NCBI RefSeq assembly: GCF_051175385.1
Contig: NZ_CP195106.1
Coordinates: 5,022,001 to 5,086,000 of the forward strand
Direction: 5' to 3'
Source: Tundrisphaera lichenicola
GTDB taxonomy: Bacteria > Planctomycetota > Planctomycetia > Isosphaerales > Isosphaeraceae
DNA: 64,000 bases
Each line of letters opens with the position of its first letter. Position 1 is the stretch's first letter. The translations under genes and the position numbers were made by a program. The notes under the pieces were generated by a model. It had not been told where the DNA came from and ran no database searches. It worked only from the letters and a program-made list of their open reading frames with translations. Positions 39,423-48,894 of this stretch are shown in pieces.

Positions 39423-42179
39423 TCACTTTCCTAGCTTTCCGGCTAATTCCTGATACTTCGCCTTCATCTCGGGGTCGCCGAGATCCGGAGAAAGCCTCAT
39501 CACACTGGCGAGCGTCTGTTTGGCGAGGGCGAGATTACCTTGTCGCTGGAGGGCGACGGCTGCGTGATACCAGGCTTCGAAGTACTCCTTCGGCTTGGGC
39601 CTCATCCCATTCAACCTCAATGCGAGGGTGCGCCAGTAAGAATAGGATTTGTTCCAGGCTAGCTCATTGGCCTCTGCCCGGGCGTCCGCGAGATAACCTC
39701 TCTCCATTAGGGGCTCGAGCAAGCGCTTGTGCGCCGCGATGATCTCTTCCAGCTTGGATTCGGCCTCCGAAAACTTCTTCTCACCGCGGAGCGCGGCGAC
39801 CTGCCTGATCCTGACGACGAGCAACCGATCGTTCGCTTTGGGGTCTTTCTGAAATTCGGGATCCTTGGCATAGAAGTCGAGAATTCGGTTGAAGACTTCA
39901 TTAGCTTGCTTCGAGTCGCCTAACTTCAGGAGGTTATCCCCCGCAAAGAGTAGCGACTCGTAGGACTGACCAGACTTGCTATCCACCAACGCCCCGAGAA
40001 ACTTCCGGAAGGCCTGCTGAGTCCGTTCCATTCCAGCTCGGTCGTTCCGCTTCTTTAAGGCCTCGATCTCGCGGACAAGGAGTTTACTCAGCTCGTAGTA
40101 GAGGAGTGTCGCGTCGGTCCCTCCTCCGATCGATTCGAGCAACTTCATATCCGCAATCGCCAGGTCCGTCTGATTGGTGGCGACGTGGGCGCGGAGGATC
40201 GCGGCGAGGACCCGGGAATAGGATGTGGTGAGGGAGGCCGATCGGGTGGCCGTGCTCAGGTTCTTGGCGATCGGTTCGAGGATAGCGAGGGCGTCGGCGG
40301 GCTTTCCGGTCTCGAGTTTGATGATGGCGAGATCGCACGAATTCGAGACCACTCCAGGATCGGTATTGGGAGCGTTGGCCTCTCGACGTGATTTGAGCGC
40401 GAGTTCATACTTCTCGGTCGCCAGCTTGACCTCGGCATCGGCTCCTGCTCCGTTTCCTCGATCTCGGAGAACAAGGCTCTGCTTCCAATGGGCTTCGCCG
40501 CAGGAAGCCTGAGCGTCATTCCATCGTGTCGAGGAGGCCCGAACGGATTCAAAAGCCGAGATCGCCTCGGAATACTGGCCTCGGCCCAGCGCTATGAGGC
40601 CGAGGGTGAGACGACCCGAATCGCCCTGTTCTGACTCCGACCAGGTTTCTGAAGTGTATCGAGCGAGCGAAACCAGCCGGTCGAGGTCGCTCGCCCGATC
40701 GCCGAAGGTGTATTTGTTATACGCCTCGACCATCGCCTGCATCGCCAGATCAGCGGCCTTCGGGGACCATTCGTAACTGGGGTAATTCCGGGCAACATGC
40801 TCGGCAATGACCGCGGCCTCATAAAAGCGTTTGGACATGAAGAGGCTGTAGGCGAGCGTGAAACGGGCCTTGTTCACCTTCGTGGCATCACGGACCGGGT
40901 TGGTTTTGCGGATGGCGACTTCAAGGAGGACGCACGATTTCTCATATTCGAGGACCGCGATGGCCTGTTCGGCCTGCGCCATCGCCTCGTCATAAGAAAG
41001 CTTGGCAGCATCGTTTGCACTGATGATCGCGTTCGGTCGGTATTCCTGGAGGAGTTCGATCGCTTCGGACTTGAAGGGAGACACGACCCTCACGACGTCC
41101 GCCAGTCGATCGGTGGCCGTTCGAATCGCTTTGTCGCGATCTGCGGGAGCGATCCCGGGCAGTTGGGCGATGATATTCTTGCCCAGCTCGAACTGGACGC
41201 CCAGCGCGTTGTACGAACGCCGGTCGTTCGGGAACATGTTGAGCCATCGGGCGCATTCGTCGGCGGCGAGGGCATACTCCTTACGTTTCCCCATCACGAT
41301 GATTCTGAAGTAGTCGACTTGCTTCTGGAGCGTGCGAAGGGCGGGGTCGGGATGGTCAATCAGCTCATTGTAGATACCCATCGCCTCGCCGAGCTTTCCC
41401 AACTCCTCATAGCATTTCCCCTGCCACATCCGGGCGGTGAAACCTGCCAGCTGAACCCGATATCGCTTGTAGATATCATCGAAAGTGGTCAGAGACTTTT
41501 CGAGGAGATCCGTCCGCTCCTTGGACCCGGCTCCGAATGTCTGAGACTCGTAATAATCGACCACGGATCGTTGCAACTCGGCCTGCATCAGAGAGTTTCG
41601 GACGCGCTCTCTCTCGGACTTCCTGGGGTCATCCGGGGGGATGAACTTCGGGTAGGTCTCCAGCTTGGCGTTGAGACGCTCGAAGGCTCGCGAGTACGCT
41701 TCGCGGGCATTCGCATAATAGCCCCGAGCCCCGGCAAGCTTGTTTTCCTTCTCCGGTCCATTCCGGAAGTCACCTGCAAGATCGACCTCGGTCAACCCCC
41801 GCTCGTAAAGCAGATGTGCCAGGTCGACGAGGGCCTCGGTCGTCTGCGGGAGGTCGGGGTTGGCCTTGACGAAGGATTCGATCTTGATCTTGGCCTGATC
41901 GAGCTTCTCTTTGCTTGCGTCGGGATCGCTCGCGTGAGTCGCGGACTCGATCAGAGTCCGACCCTCCTCGAAATCGATGGTTCGTTTCAGGTCATCCGGC
42001 GTATCGGGAGCCTGTCGGAGTTGATCCAGATACTCTAGTGCGAGGTCGTAATATCCCCGCTCTCGGAGCCCTTGGACGAAATCGGCGGCAAACCGGGGGT
42101 CGTCGCCCGCCTGGACCGTCGAGATGAAAACCAGCAAGAGAGCCGGCACGATCGAACGGACGAGGCTGCCTCGGAGCAT
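39423..42179 (-). CDS. Large secreted TPR protein
   Basis: The 918-residue protein starts at ATG 42179 with GGAG 7 bp upstream and a signal peptide (MLRGSLVRSIVPALLLVFIS then TVQAGDD). The whole mature part is helical repeats, with TPR-like units such as GFTARMWQGKCYEELGKLGE, RFTLAYSLFMSKRFYEAAVI and LTLGLIALGRGQYSEAISAF. The arrangement resembles outer-membrane or periplasmic TPR proteins seen across planctomycetes. GTG 42206 would add nine residues ahead of the signal peptide. It is upstream of and probably cotranscribed with the smaller TPR gene. Confidence 0.82.
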   Translation of the reverse strand: MLRGSLVRSIVPALLLVFISTVQAGDDPRFAADFVQGLRERGYYDLALEYLDQLRQAPDTPDDLKRTIDFEEGRTLIESATHASDPDASKEKLDQAKIKIESFVKANPDLPQTTEALVDLAHLLYERGLTEVDLAGDFRNGPEKENKLAGARGYYANAREAYSRAFERLNAKLETYPKFIPPDDPRKSERERVRNSLMQAELQRSVVDYYESQTFGAGSKERTDLLEKSLTTFDDIYKRYRVQLAGFTARMWQGKCYEELGKLGEAMGIYNELIDHPDPALRTLQKQVDYFRIIVMGKRKEYALAADECARWLNMFPNDRRSYNALGVQFELGKNIIAQLPGIAPADRDKAIRTATDRLADVVRVVSPFKSEAIELLQEYRPNAIISANDAAKLSYDEAMAQAEQAIAVLEYEKSCVLLEVAIRKTNPVRDATKVNKARFTLAYSLFMSKRFYEAAVIAEHVARNYPSYEWSPKAADLAMQAMVEAYNKYTFGDRASDLDRLVSLARYTSETWSESEQGDSGRLTLGLIALGRGQYSEAISAFESVRASSTRWNDAQASCGEAHWKQSLVLRDRGNGAGADAEVKLATEKYELALKSRREANAPNTDPGVVSNSCDLAIIKLETGKPADALAILEPIAKNLSTATRSASLTTSYSRVLAAILRAHVATNQTDLAIADMKLLESIGGGTDATLLYYELSKLLVREIEALKKRNDRAGMERTQQAFRKFLGALVDSKSGQSYESLLFAGDNLLKLGDSKQANEVFNRILDFYAKDPEFQKDPKANDRLLVVRIRQVAALRGEKKFSEAESKLEEIIAAHKRLLEPLMERGYLADARAEANELAWNKSYSYWRTLALRLNGMRPKPKEYFEAWYHAAVALQRQGNLALAKQTLASVMRLSPDLGDPEMKAKYQELAGKLGK

Positions 42180-42393
42180 GAATGGCTCCAATGAAGTCGA
42201 CGTCACGACGTAAGTGTTACGGGCGACGTCCGAAAGTCGACAGGGTCATCAGTTTAATCTACGTCGTTCTCGACGCCATCGTCAAGCGGTCCGACCTCTC
42301 CAATGACCGGGCCAGGGTTGCCCCGGTCGAGTCCGCCGCCGTATGCTTTTCGATTGCCAAGGAATCCAACCCGAACAGTGGAGAACGACTTCC

Positions 42394-42825
42394 ATGTTTC
42401 GCTCAGCTGTTACCTTCGGACTCCTCGCCTTGCTGGCTGCTCCCAGCTTTGCCGAGGAAAAGTCAGGTCAGGAATGCTCGCCCGGCAAGGATCGCGTCTT
42501 CGAGATGCGCACCTATTACACTCACGAGGGGCGGCTCCCGGCCCTCAACAAGCGATTCCGCGAGCACACAACCGAGCTTTTCAAGAAGCACGGAATGGAG
42601 AACATTGGCTACTGGACGCCGGCAGAAGAGAAGGACGGAAAGAACGAGAAGTTGGTCTACCTGCTCGCCTATCCCAGCATGGAGGCGCGTGAGAAGTCCT
42701 GGAAAGCTTTCGGCGCCGATCCCGAATGGCACAAGGCTCGTGACGCCAGCGAAGCCGACGGCAAGATCGTGAAGAAGGTTGAATCGGTCTTCTTGAACCC
42801 GACCGACTACAGCCCGATCAAATAA
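42394..42825 (+). CDS. Secreted NIPSNAP-family protein
   Basis: The 143-residue product has a signal peptide (MFRSAVTFGLLALLAAPSFA) and one NIPSNAP domain (DRVFEMRTYYTHEGRLPALN, MENIGYWTPAEEKDG, LVYLLAYPSMEAREKSWKAF). NIPSNAP is a small dimeric alpha-beta barrel related to ferredoxin-like monooxygenases; secreted members are frequent in planctomycetes, function unknown. ATG 42394 is chosen because it starts the signal peptide; the frame is open 17 codons upstream. The next gene begins 23 bp later, so the two may form a unit. Confidence 0.88.
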   Translation: MFRSAVTFGLLALLAAPSFAEEKSGQECSPGKDRVFEMRTYYTHEGRLPALNKRFREHTTELFKKHGMENIGYWTPAEEKDGKNEKLVYLLAYPSMEAREKSWKAFGADPEWHKARDASEADGKIVKKVESVFLNPTDYSPIK

Positions 42826-42848
42826 ACGAAAAAGAGTGAGAACTTGAA

Positions 42849-43841
42849 ATGTCGATCGACGCCGTTACCGGATTGAGGGAAGGGCTCGGCGTCGACGATA
42901 TCCGCCGGGCCTCGAAACGTCTCGCACCCTGGGTCCACCGCACCCCTGTCATGACCTCTCGGACTCTCGATGAGATCACGGGCGGCTCGGTCTTCCTGAA
43001 GTCGGAGAATCTTCAGAAGGTGGGTGCCTTCAAGATTCGAGGGGCGATGAACGCCCTCCTTCAACTGGGAGAATCCGCCAGGGCTACGGGGGTGGTCACT
43101 CACTCGTCGGGCAATCACGCGCAAGCTCTGGCTCAGGCGGGGAAGTGGCTCGGGGTTCCCGTCTGCGTGGTCATGCCAAGGACGGCCCCCGCCGTCAAGC
43201 GAGCGGCCACGGAAGGTTACGGAGCCCGAGTCGTCTCCTGCGAGCCGACCCTGGCTGCACGCGAATCGACGGTCGAGGGCCTGATCCGGACTCACGGCTA
43301 CACCTTGATTCATCCATTCGACAACTGGGATGTGATCGCCGGTCAGGGCACGGCAGCCTGGGAGTTGCTCGACCAGGCCGGGCCGCTTGATTTGGTGCTC
43401 TGCCCCGTGGGTGGGGGAGGCCTCCTTGCCGGAACTGCAGTGGCGGTAAAGGGGCGATCTCCGGCTACTCGCGTGATCGGGGCCGAACCGAAACAGGCCG
43501 ACGACGCCCAGCGATCCCTGTCGACCGGCACTCTCCAGCCCTCGGATGACCCGAAGACGGTCGCCGATGGATTGCGGACATCTCTGGGCGAACGTCCCTT
43601 CTCGATCATTCAGGAGCGAGTGGACTCCATCGTGACAGCGACCGAGGCCGAGATCCTCGATGCGATGAAGTTCGTCTGGGAACGATTCAAGATGATCATA
43701 GAACCGTCGTGCGCGGTCCCGGTCGCCCCCGTCCTCAACCGGCAAGTAAAGGTCGATGGGCTGAGGGTCGGGATCATCATTACCGGTGGAAACGTCGATC
43801 TCGGGCCATTATTCGAGGCCCTGGCAGCGAAATGGCTGTGA
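42849..43841 (+). CDS. PLP-dependent serine/threonine dehydratase-like enzyme
   Basis: The 330-residue fold-type II PLP enzyme carries SENLQKVGAFKIRGAMNALL with the Schiff-base lysine, HSSGNHAQALAQAG, the phosphate-binding loop GGGGLLAG, and VGIIITGGNVDL. It lacks the C-terminal ACT domain of biosynthetic threonine deaminase, so it belongs with catabolic threonine dehydratase, serine racemase or hydroxyaspartate dehydratase. Which reaction it performs cannot be decided here. It follows the NIPSNAP gene by 23 bp on the same strand. Confidence 0.85.
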   Translation: MSIDAVTGLREGLGVDDIRRASKRLAPWVHRTPVMTSRTLDEITGGSVFLKSENLQKVGAFKIRGAMNALLQLGESARATGVVTHSSGNHAQALAQAGKWLGVPVCVVMPRTAPAVKRAATEGYGARVVSCEPTLAARESTVEGLIRTHGYTLIHPFDNWDVIAGQGTAAWELLDQAGPLDLVLCPVGGGGLLAGTAVAVKGRSPATRVIGAEPKQADDAQRSLSTGTLQPSDDPKTVADGLRTSLGERPFSIIQERVDSIVTATEAEILDAMKFVWERFKMIIEPSCAVPVAPVLNRQVKVDGLRVGIIITGGNVDLGPLFEALAAKWL

Positions 43842-44018
43842 GTTAGGGTCAGTGAGTTATTTGAGAAGACTTGGATTCTAGGGTCGAAAGCGGTCCTACC
43901 GATCCCGGATTCGATGCAGGGCTCGACGTATGGGCGGGCGATCGCTCAACTAGAGTGATAAACTGATTGAATCGAACAATCCGCCGAACCTCGAACCGCC
44001 CCTGGAGCCCTGCCTGCC

Positions 44019-44516
44019 GTGGCCGACAATCATTCCTTCGACATCGTGAGTGAGGTCAATACCGCCGAGATGCACAACGCCGTCGTGCAGGCCCAGCACG
44101 AGATTGCCGTTCGGTATGACTTCAAGGGGACCAAGGCAAGCATTGAGTACGATAAGAAGGAAAACAAGCTCACCTTGCATGCGAACAACAAAGGCCAACT
44201 GGATACCGTGATCCAGATGCTCAAGGAGAAAATGGCCAAGCGAGGAGTTGCCGTTAACGCCCTGAAACGCGGCAAGATTGAGGAGGCCACTCACGAATCG
44301 GTCCGAGAGGTCATCACGCTCCACGTCGGCATCGAATCGGAGGATGCGCGGAAGATCGTCAAGGACATCAAAGGGATGGGACTGAAGGTCCAGTCTCAGA
44401 TCATGGATAACAAGGTCCGGGTGACGGGTAAAAAGGTCGACGAGTTGCAGTCGGTGATCGCACATTTGAAAGAACACGGGCCGGAATATCCGCTCCAATT
44501 CAACAACTTCACCTGA
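44019..44516 (+). CDS. yajQ: YajQ family nucleotide-binding protein
   Basis: The 165-residue protein matches YajQ over its entire length: HSFDIVSEVNTAEMHNAVVQ, AVRYDFKGTKASIEYDK, KRGVAVNALKRGKIEEA and KDIKGMGLKVQSQIMDNKVR followed by VTGKKVDELQ. YajQ proteins have two ferredoxin-like domains, bind nucleotides, and in Xanthomonas bind cyclic di-GMP and act with a transcription factor. Its start is GTG 44019. Lysine codons are frequent, making its composition a little lower in GC than its neighbours. It stands alone, with gaps of about 175 bp on both sides. Confidence 0.95.
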   Translation: MADNHSFDIVSEVNTAEMHNAVVQAQHEIAVRYDFKGTKASIEYDKKENKLTLHANNKGQLDTVIQMLKEKMAKRGVAVNALKRGKIEEATHESVREVITLHVGIESEDARKIVKDIKGMGLKVQSQIMDNKVRVTGKKVDELQSVIAHLKEHGPEYPLQFNNFT

Positions 44517-44689
44517 GCCGCAAGGTTCCCCGAACGGGACCCTCCGGTCATCGGATTTCTACCGATGTTCGGAAACGGTCGAGCAGTCCGGACGGTCGGG
44601 CCGATCTAGCCAACGATTCGGTTCTCTCGCGCCGTCGCCGAGCGTCGGAGCGGAGAGGGTCGAGAGTCATTGGCTTTAGGAGGGCCGAC

Positions 44690-45847
44690 ATGGGCTTCTT
44701 GAATGGTCGCGTCACGTATGCTCGGTTCCGGGTCGGCGGAGAGAGTCCCCTGCCCTTCGGCGAAGAGACCCTGGAGAAGGCCAACCAGCACTTGATCGGC
44801 CGCCACGGATCGGGAGATCCAACGGACGGGGTATCCGTGGGCTGGGCGGGCGGCGACCACGTCCTGGACACGACGATCGATTTCGGTAAGAACTTGCTCA
44901 ACGACGCATTTCACCTGGCGATCCGGGTCGACACCGACAAGATCCCCGGGACGCTCCTACGGGCCTACACCAAGATGGAGACGGATGCCCGGGCCCGGAT
45001 GAATCCGAGTGGTTTCCCGAACAAGGCCCAGCGGCAGGAGGCCAAGGAGGCTGCCAAGGCCAGGGCCGAGTCCGAAGCCGCCGATGGTCGATTTCGACGG
45101 ATGGCGCAGTACCCTGTCCTCTGGGACGGTCAGTCGAACGTCCTGTATGCCGGCACGGCGAGTCTTTCAGTGCTCGATCGACTTCAGACGCTCTTTCGAG
45201 AAACTTTCGACCGAATCCTCGAGCCGATCAGCGCCGGGAGCCTGGCCCACTCGATGGCCGAGGCCCGAGGTGAATCGGGTCGAGTCGAGACTCTCGGGCC
45301 GATCGGATTTATCGGCGAGGATGGCCACTCGTCGGTGGCATGGTCGGATACCGACGTGGCGCGCCCTGATTTCTGGGGCAACGAGTTCTTGATCTGGCTC
45401 TGGCATGTCCTTCAGGCCGACGGGGATACCGTCGCTCTGCCTGACGGCTCCGACGTGACGGTGATGCTCGCCAAGACCTTGACGCTCGACTGCCCCCGGG
45501 GTGAGACTGGCCGAGATCAGTTGACCACCGAAGGGCCAACCCGCCTGCCCGAGGCCTTTCGGGCGATTCAGGCGGGCAAACTCCCGCGTAAGGCTGGCCT
45601 GATCCTGGTCCGCCACGGTTCGCAGTATGAACTAACTCTTCAGGCGGAGACCCTGGCTGTGACCGGTGCAGCCCTGCCGAAGATCGAGGGTGTTTCCGGT
45701 CACGATCTACAGGTCGCGCGGATCGACGCACTTCGTCATCTGGTCGAGACTCTCGACCTGCTGTACGATGCATACGGTCGGTGCCGGACCGGACCCGATT
45801 GGACCGGCGAACTCGGCCGGATCCGCCGATGGCTCCAGGCGGCTTGA
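44690..45847 (+). CDS. RdgC-like DNA-binding protein
   Basis: The start ATG 44690 has an ideal ribosome-binding site (TTAGGAGG). The 385-residue sequence follows the RdgC pattern: an N-terminal strand LNGRVTYARFRV, a GWAGGDHVL turn, a conserved LAIRVDTDKIPGTLLRAYTK helix, a basic Lys/Arg/Glu helix (NKAQRQEAKEAAKARAESEA), and PVLWDGQSNVLYAGTASLSV. RdgC is a ring-shaped DNA-binding protein that restrains RecA in proteobacteria. This homologue is longer than the ~300-residue proteobacterial form and divergent, so the family call is moderate and the function may differ. Confidence 0.62.
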   Translation: MGFLNGRVTYARFRVGGESPLPFGEETLEKANQHLIGRHGSGDPTDGVSVGWAGGDHVLDTTIDFGKNLLNDAFHLAIRVDTDKIPGTLLRAYTKMETDARARMNPSGFPNKAQRQEAKEAAKARAESEAADGRFRRMAQYPVLWDGQSNVLYAGTASLSVLDRLQTLFRETFDRILEPISAGSLAHSMAEARGESGRVETLGPIGFIGEDGHSSVAWSDTDVARPDFWGNEFLIWLWHVLQADGDTVALPDGSDVTVMLAKTLTLDCPRGETGRDQLTTEGPTRLPEAFRAIQAGKLPRKAGLILVRHGSQYELTLQAETLAVTGAALPKIEGVSGHDLQVARIDALRHLVETLDLLYDAYGRCRTGPDWTGELGRIRRWLQAA

Positions 45848-45930
45848 CGAGGAAGGAGAGATCAGCGGTTTACTCGCGGCCCTGCAGAAACGAATTTGGC
45901 CGAAAGTAGACCGCGATCCGCTTGAGGCCG

Positions 45931-46656
45931 ATGGGCAACTATCGACAGCACATCGGCTTCGCCTGGTTTCTCGGAGTTGGATATTCGGTCGCGACGTACC
46001 TGATGTTGGGCGTCCACTGGTTTTATGGGACCGTCGCGACCCTCTTGACGACCCTCGGAGGGCTCTTGCCCGACCTGGATTCGGCAACAGGAGTCGAACT
46101 CAAGGGTTTTACCGGGATCCTGGGAGTCCTCGCGGCTGTAGCGGTTTGGGATTCCGTCGGTCGGGCCGACCCGAGGCCCATCTTCGAAGTCCATCTCTGG
46201 GCCATGGTCCTGGCTTACATCGGGGTTCGGCACGGGCTCCGCCGAGTCCTTTCTCGATTATCCAAGCATCGAGGGATTAGCCATAGCCTGCCAACCTGCG
46301 CCGTCTGGGGACTGGCGACTTATCTCTTCTATCCCAGCAACTACCATGGACTTCGGGTGTTGATGGGGGTGGCGGTGATGGTTGGGTTCTTTTCGCATCT
46401 CTTGCTGGACGAGATTTGCAGCGTCGATTTGAGGGGAGCCAGGGTTAACAAGGCTTTCGGAACAGCTATCAAGCTTTGGGCTCCCTCGCCCTGGACCACG
46501 GTCGCGATGTATGGACTTCTGGCCTATCTTTCCTGGCTGACGATCCAGCGTTGGCCGATGGATCCCACGACCTTCGACCTGCCTGCACTCGATATTCCGA
46601 TTCAACGATATGCCTCGGCGCTCGCCGAGAAAATCCGCAGAGCGACCCATCCTTGA
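45931..46656 (+). CDS. YdjM/DUF457-type membrane metal-dependent hydrolase
   Basis: The 241-residue membrane protein has the pattern of the YdjM (LexA-regulated inner-membrane hydrolase) family: a first histidine in YRQHIGFAWFLG, TLGGLLPDLDSATGVE, SKHRGISHSLPTCAVWGLAT and GFFSHLLLDEICSVDLRG. These His and Asp residues would bind metal near the membrane face. There are five or six hydrophobic helices. Its substrate is unknown. ATG 45931 is preceded by GAGG; TTG 45922 is an alternative. It is 83 bp downstream of the RdgC-like gene, possibly cotranscribed. Confidence 0.82.
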   Translation: MGNYRQHIGFAWFLGVGYSVATYLMLGVHWFYGTVATLLTTLGGLLPDLDSATGVELKGFTGILGVLAAVAVWDSVGRADPRPIFEVHLWAMVLAYIGVRHGLRRVLSRLSKHRGISHSLPTCAVWGLATYLFYPSNYHGLRVLMGVAVMVGFFSHLLLDEICSVDLRGARVNKAFGTAIKLWAPSPWTTVAMYGLLAYLSWLTIQRWPMDPTTFDLPALDIPIQRYASALAEKIRRATHP

Positions 46657-46786
46657 GGCTCGAGGCCAGGCGGATCGATCGAAATTGGCGCGGCGATTTT
46701 CCCTCATGAACGCTACAATCCCGTGAATAGGGTCGTTTGCCGACCGACGTTCCAGGAGTTGGCCCACGTCAGGGAGATGCGTTCCG

Positions 46787-47839
46787 ATGCGTCAGTTCGT
46801 CCACTCTTTCCTGATCGCCGCGATTGTCGCTTGTCTCACAACGGTCGCGTCTGCTCAGGTTCCAGCCGACGGCAAATCCGCGGCCAAGACCGCGACCGCT
46901 CCGCCGCGGCCCGCGATCCTCGATCAAGTACTCGCGACCGTGAACGGTGAGACGGTCACTCGGGGCGAACTTTATCAGCACCTGAATAGCGCGGGTATCC
47001 CACCCGGAGCCATCAGCGAACAGGAGATGTACCGGGTAGGGCTCGAAGGTCTCATCAACTTCAAGCTCGTCAACCAGTTCCTCGCCAAGCAGAAGATCGC
47101 CGTGACCGAAAAGGAGATCGACCAGGAATATAAATCCTTGGAGGAGGCCCTCAAGAAGGACGGGCAAGATATCGGCGTCGCCTTGGCCGCGGCTGGAATC
47201 TCGAAAGCCCAGGTTCGTGAAGAGATGAACAAGAAACTCCGATGGCGGAATTACGTCAATGCCGTCGCCACCGATGCCAATCTGAAGAAGTACGTGTCCG
47301 ATAACAAGGACGTGTTCAACCAGACTCAGGTCCGCGCCAGCCACATCGTCCTTCGCGTGGAGCCATCGGCCCCTGCGGCCGAAAAGGAAGCGGTTAAGCA
47401 GAAACTGCTCGCGATCAAAAAAGAAATTGACGCCAACAAAATCTCCTTTGCTGACGCAGCCAACAAGTATTCGGAAGACGATGGAAACAAGGCTAGTCCG
47501 AGCGGCGGTGACCTTGGCTATTTCCTCCGCAAAGGTCAGTTCGAGCCCAAGTTCTCGAATGCCGCTTTCGAACTCAAGAAAGGTTCGATCTCGGAACCCG
47601 TCGAAACTCCTTTTGGTTACCACTTGATCCAGGTAACCGATCGGAAAGAGGGTACTCCGATCGACTACGAGCAGAAGAAGCTATCCATCCAGAATGAGTA
47701 CGCCATGGAGCTTCAGGAACGGATTGTAGACCAAGAGAGAAAATCGGCCAAGATCGACATTAAGCCGATGCCCGACGATCTCTTCCCGAAAGCCACGCCT
47801 CCCGGTGCTAGCCCAGCGGCGACTCCCGCACCGAAGTAA
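46787..47839 (+). CDS. Exported PpiC/SurA-type peptidyl-prolyl isomerase
   Basis: The 350-residue protein has a signal peptide (MRQFVHSFLIAAIVACLTTV, cleavage near ASAQ), a SurA-like N-terminal chaperone region (LDQVLATVNGETVTRGELYQ, GLEGLINFKLVNQFLAKQK), and one rotamase domain of parvulin type (VRASHIVLRVEPSAPAAEKE, GGDLGYFLRKGQFEPKFSNA, VETPFGYHLIQVTDRKEG). It would assist folding of exported or outer-membrane proteins. The tail is Pro- and Ala-rich (ATPPGASPAATPAPK). A terminator hairpin follows 28 bp after the stop. Confidence 0.93.
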   Translation: MRQFVHSFLIAAIVACLTTVASAQVPADGKSAAKTATAPPRPAILDQVLATVNGETVTRGELYQHLNSAGIPPGAISEQEMYRVGLEGLINFKLVNQFLAKQKIAVTEKEIDQEYKSLEEALKKDGQDIGVALAAAGISKAQVREEMNKKLRWRNYVNAVATDANLKKYVSDNKDVFNQTQVRASHIVLRVEPSAPAAEKEAVKQKLLAIKKEIDANKISFADAANKYSEDDGNKASPSGGDLGYFLRKGQFEPKFSNAAFELKKGSISEPVETPFGYHLIQVTDRKEGTPIDYEQKKLSIQNEYAMELQERIVDQERKSAKIDIKPMPDDLFPKATPPGASPAATPAPK

Positions 47840-47867
47840 CCTCTGTCGCTTCAAAGTCGGAAATCGA

Positions 47868-47902
47868 AAGGCCGGTCCTCGAAATCAACGAGGCCCGGCC
47901 TT
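47868..47902. terminator. Bidirectional terminator
   Basis: Arms AAGGCCGG-TCCTCG and CGAGG-CCCGGCCTT pair with a single mismatch around a 7-base loop, between the stops of the convergent PpiC-type gene and epimerase gene, with T tracts on the plus side (TTCCTTGTT) and A/T on the other. Confidence 0.75.
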
Positions 47903-47908
47903 CCTTGT

Positions 47909-48880
47909 TCAAGCGTCGAGATCGGAAAGATCGAGTCGGCCTAATTCCTTCAGTTCGATAAATCTGCGATAAGTCTCGGCGACTCCCTCGTCGAGAGTGG
48001 TCCGAGGGAATGGACCGAGCTGGGCTTCCAGTCGCGAGTCGTCGAGATCTGGAGCGATCGGCAACTGTCGATCGCCATGGGTCACCCGATCGACTCCCGA
48101 GGCCCTGCGGAGCGACTCAACGAATCTCTCGATCGGGACGACCGTCCCCCGGACATTAAACGCGTCGGCCCCTTCAAAAGGTGCCGAGAGTGACCTCAGG
48201 AAGGCGGCGGCCACGTCACCAACGTACTGGAGGTCTTGAAGGCCCCCATAGCTGATTGCGAAGGATCGCCCGGCTGCGACCGCCTTGATTGCCTTGGTCG
48301 GCTCGCTGGTCACCCCGAAGTCACGGCCGACGCCGTAAACGGTCCAGGGACGCAGGCCGACGCTGGAGATCCCTCGATCAAGCCAGTAGACACGGGCGTT
48401 CAACTCATTGCAGACCTTGAACGCACCATAATGCGTCAGGGGAGAGAGGCGAACCTCGTCGCCGATTGGTCCGGGGGTGGAGGGATCGGCCGGGCCATGA
48501 ACAGCGGCCGAGCTGGCATAGACCACCCGCTCGACTTGCCCCTTGAGTGCACAGGCCGCTTCGAACACCGCCAAGGTCCCCAGGACATTCACCCTGGCTC
48601 CGAGCAAAGGATCGTTCCGACAAGTCGGGACTTGAAGTCCTGCCAGGTGAAGGAGATGAGTCGCTCCGACTTTCTCGGTCGCCGCTCGAACGGCCACGGC
48701 ATCCGAGACGTCACCCGGGACGAAGTGCACTCGCTCCAATTGTTCGTCACCCAGCAGGAGAGCGAGCCTATGCTTGTCCTCCTTGAGGTCGAAGATCCAG
48801 ATCTCTTCGCCCTTCTCGATCAATTGTCGAGCGACCCAGGATCCTATGCAGCCGTAGCCGCCCGTCATCAAGACGCGCAC
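47909..48880 (-). CDS. NAD-dependent epimerase/dehydratase
   Basis: The 323-residue protein is an extended short-chain dehydrogenase: Rossmann motif VLMTGGYGCIGSWVARQLIE, the segment VYASSAAVHGPADPS and the active-site YGAFK (Tyr-x3-Lys). Such enzymes act on nucleotide sugars or other sugars; the substrate is not predictable. GTG 48880 is chosen: it stands 5 bp after GGAGG, which itself lies next to the stop codon (48895-48897) of the histidine kinase, a layout for translational coupling. A TTG at 48898 would add six residues but has no ribosome-binding site. A kinase-epimerase pair might tie envelope sugar synthesis to signalling. Confidence 0.85.
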   Translation of the reverse strand: MRVLMTGGYGCIGSWVARQLIEKGEEIWIFDLKEDKHRLALLLGDEQLERVHFVPGDVSDAVAVRAATEKVGATHLLHLAGLQVPTCRNDPLLGARVNVLGTLAVFEAACALKGQVERVVYASSAAVHGPADPSTPGPIGDEVRLSPLTHYGAFKVCNELNARVYWLDRGISSVGLRPWTVYGVGRDFGVTSEPTKAIKAVAAGRSFAISYGGLQDLQYVGDVAAAFLRSLSAPFEGADAFNVRGTVVPIERFVESLRRASGVDRVTHGDRQLPIAPDLDDSRLEAQLGPFPRTTLDEGVAETYRRFIELKELGRLDLSDLDA

Positions 48881-48894
48881 TCTCGAACCTCCGA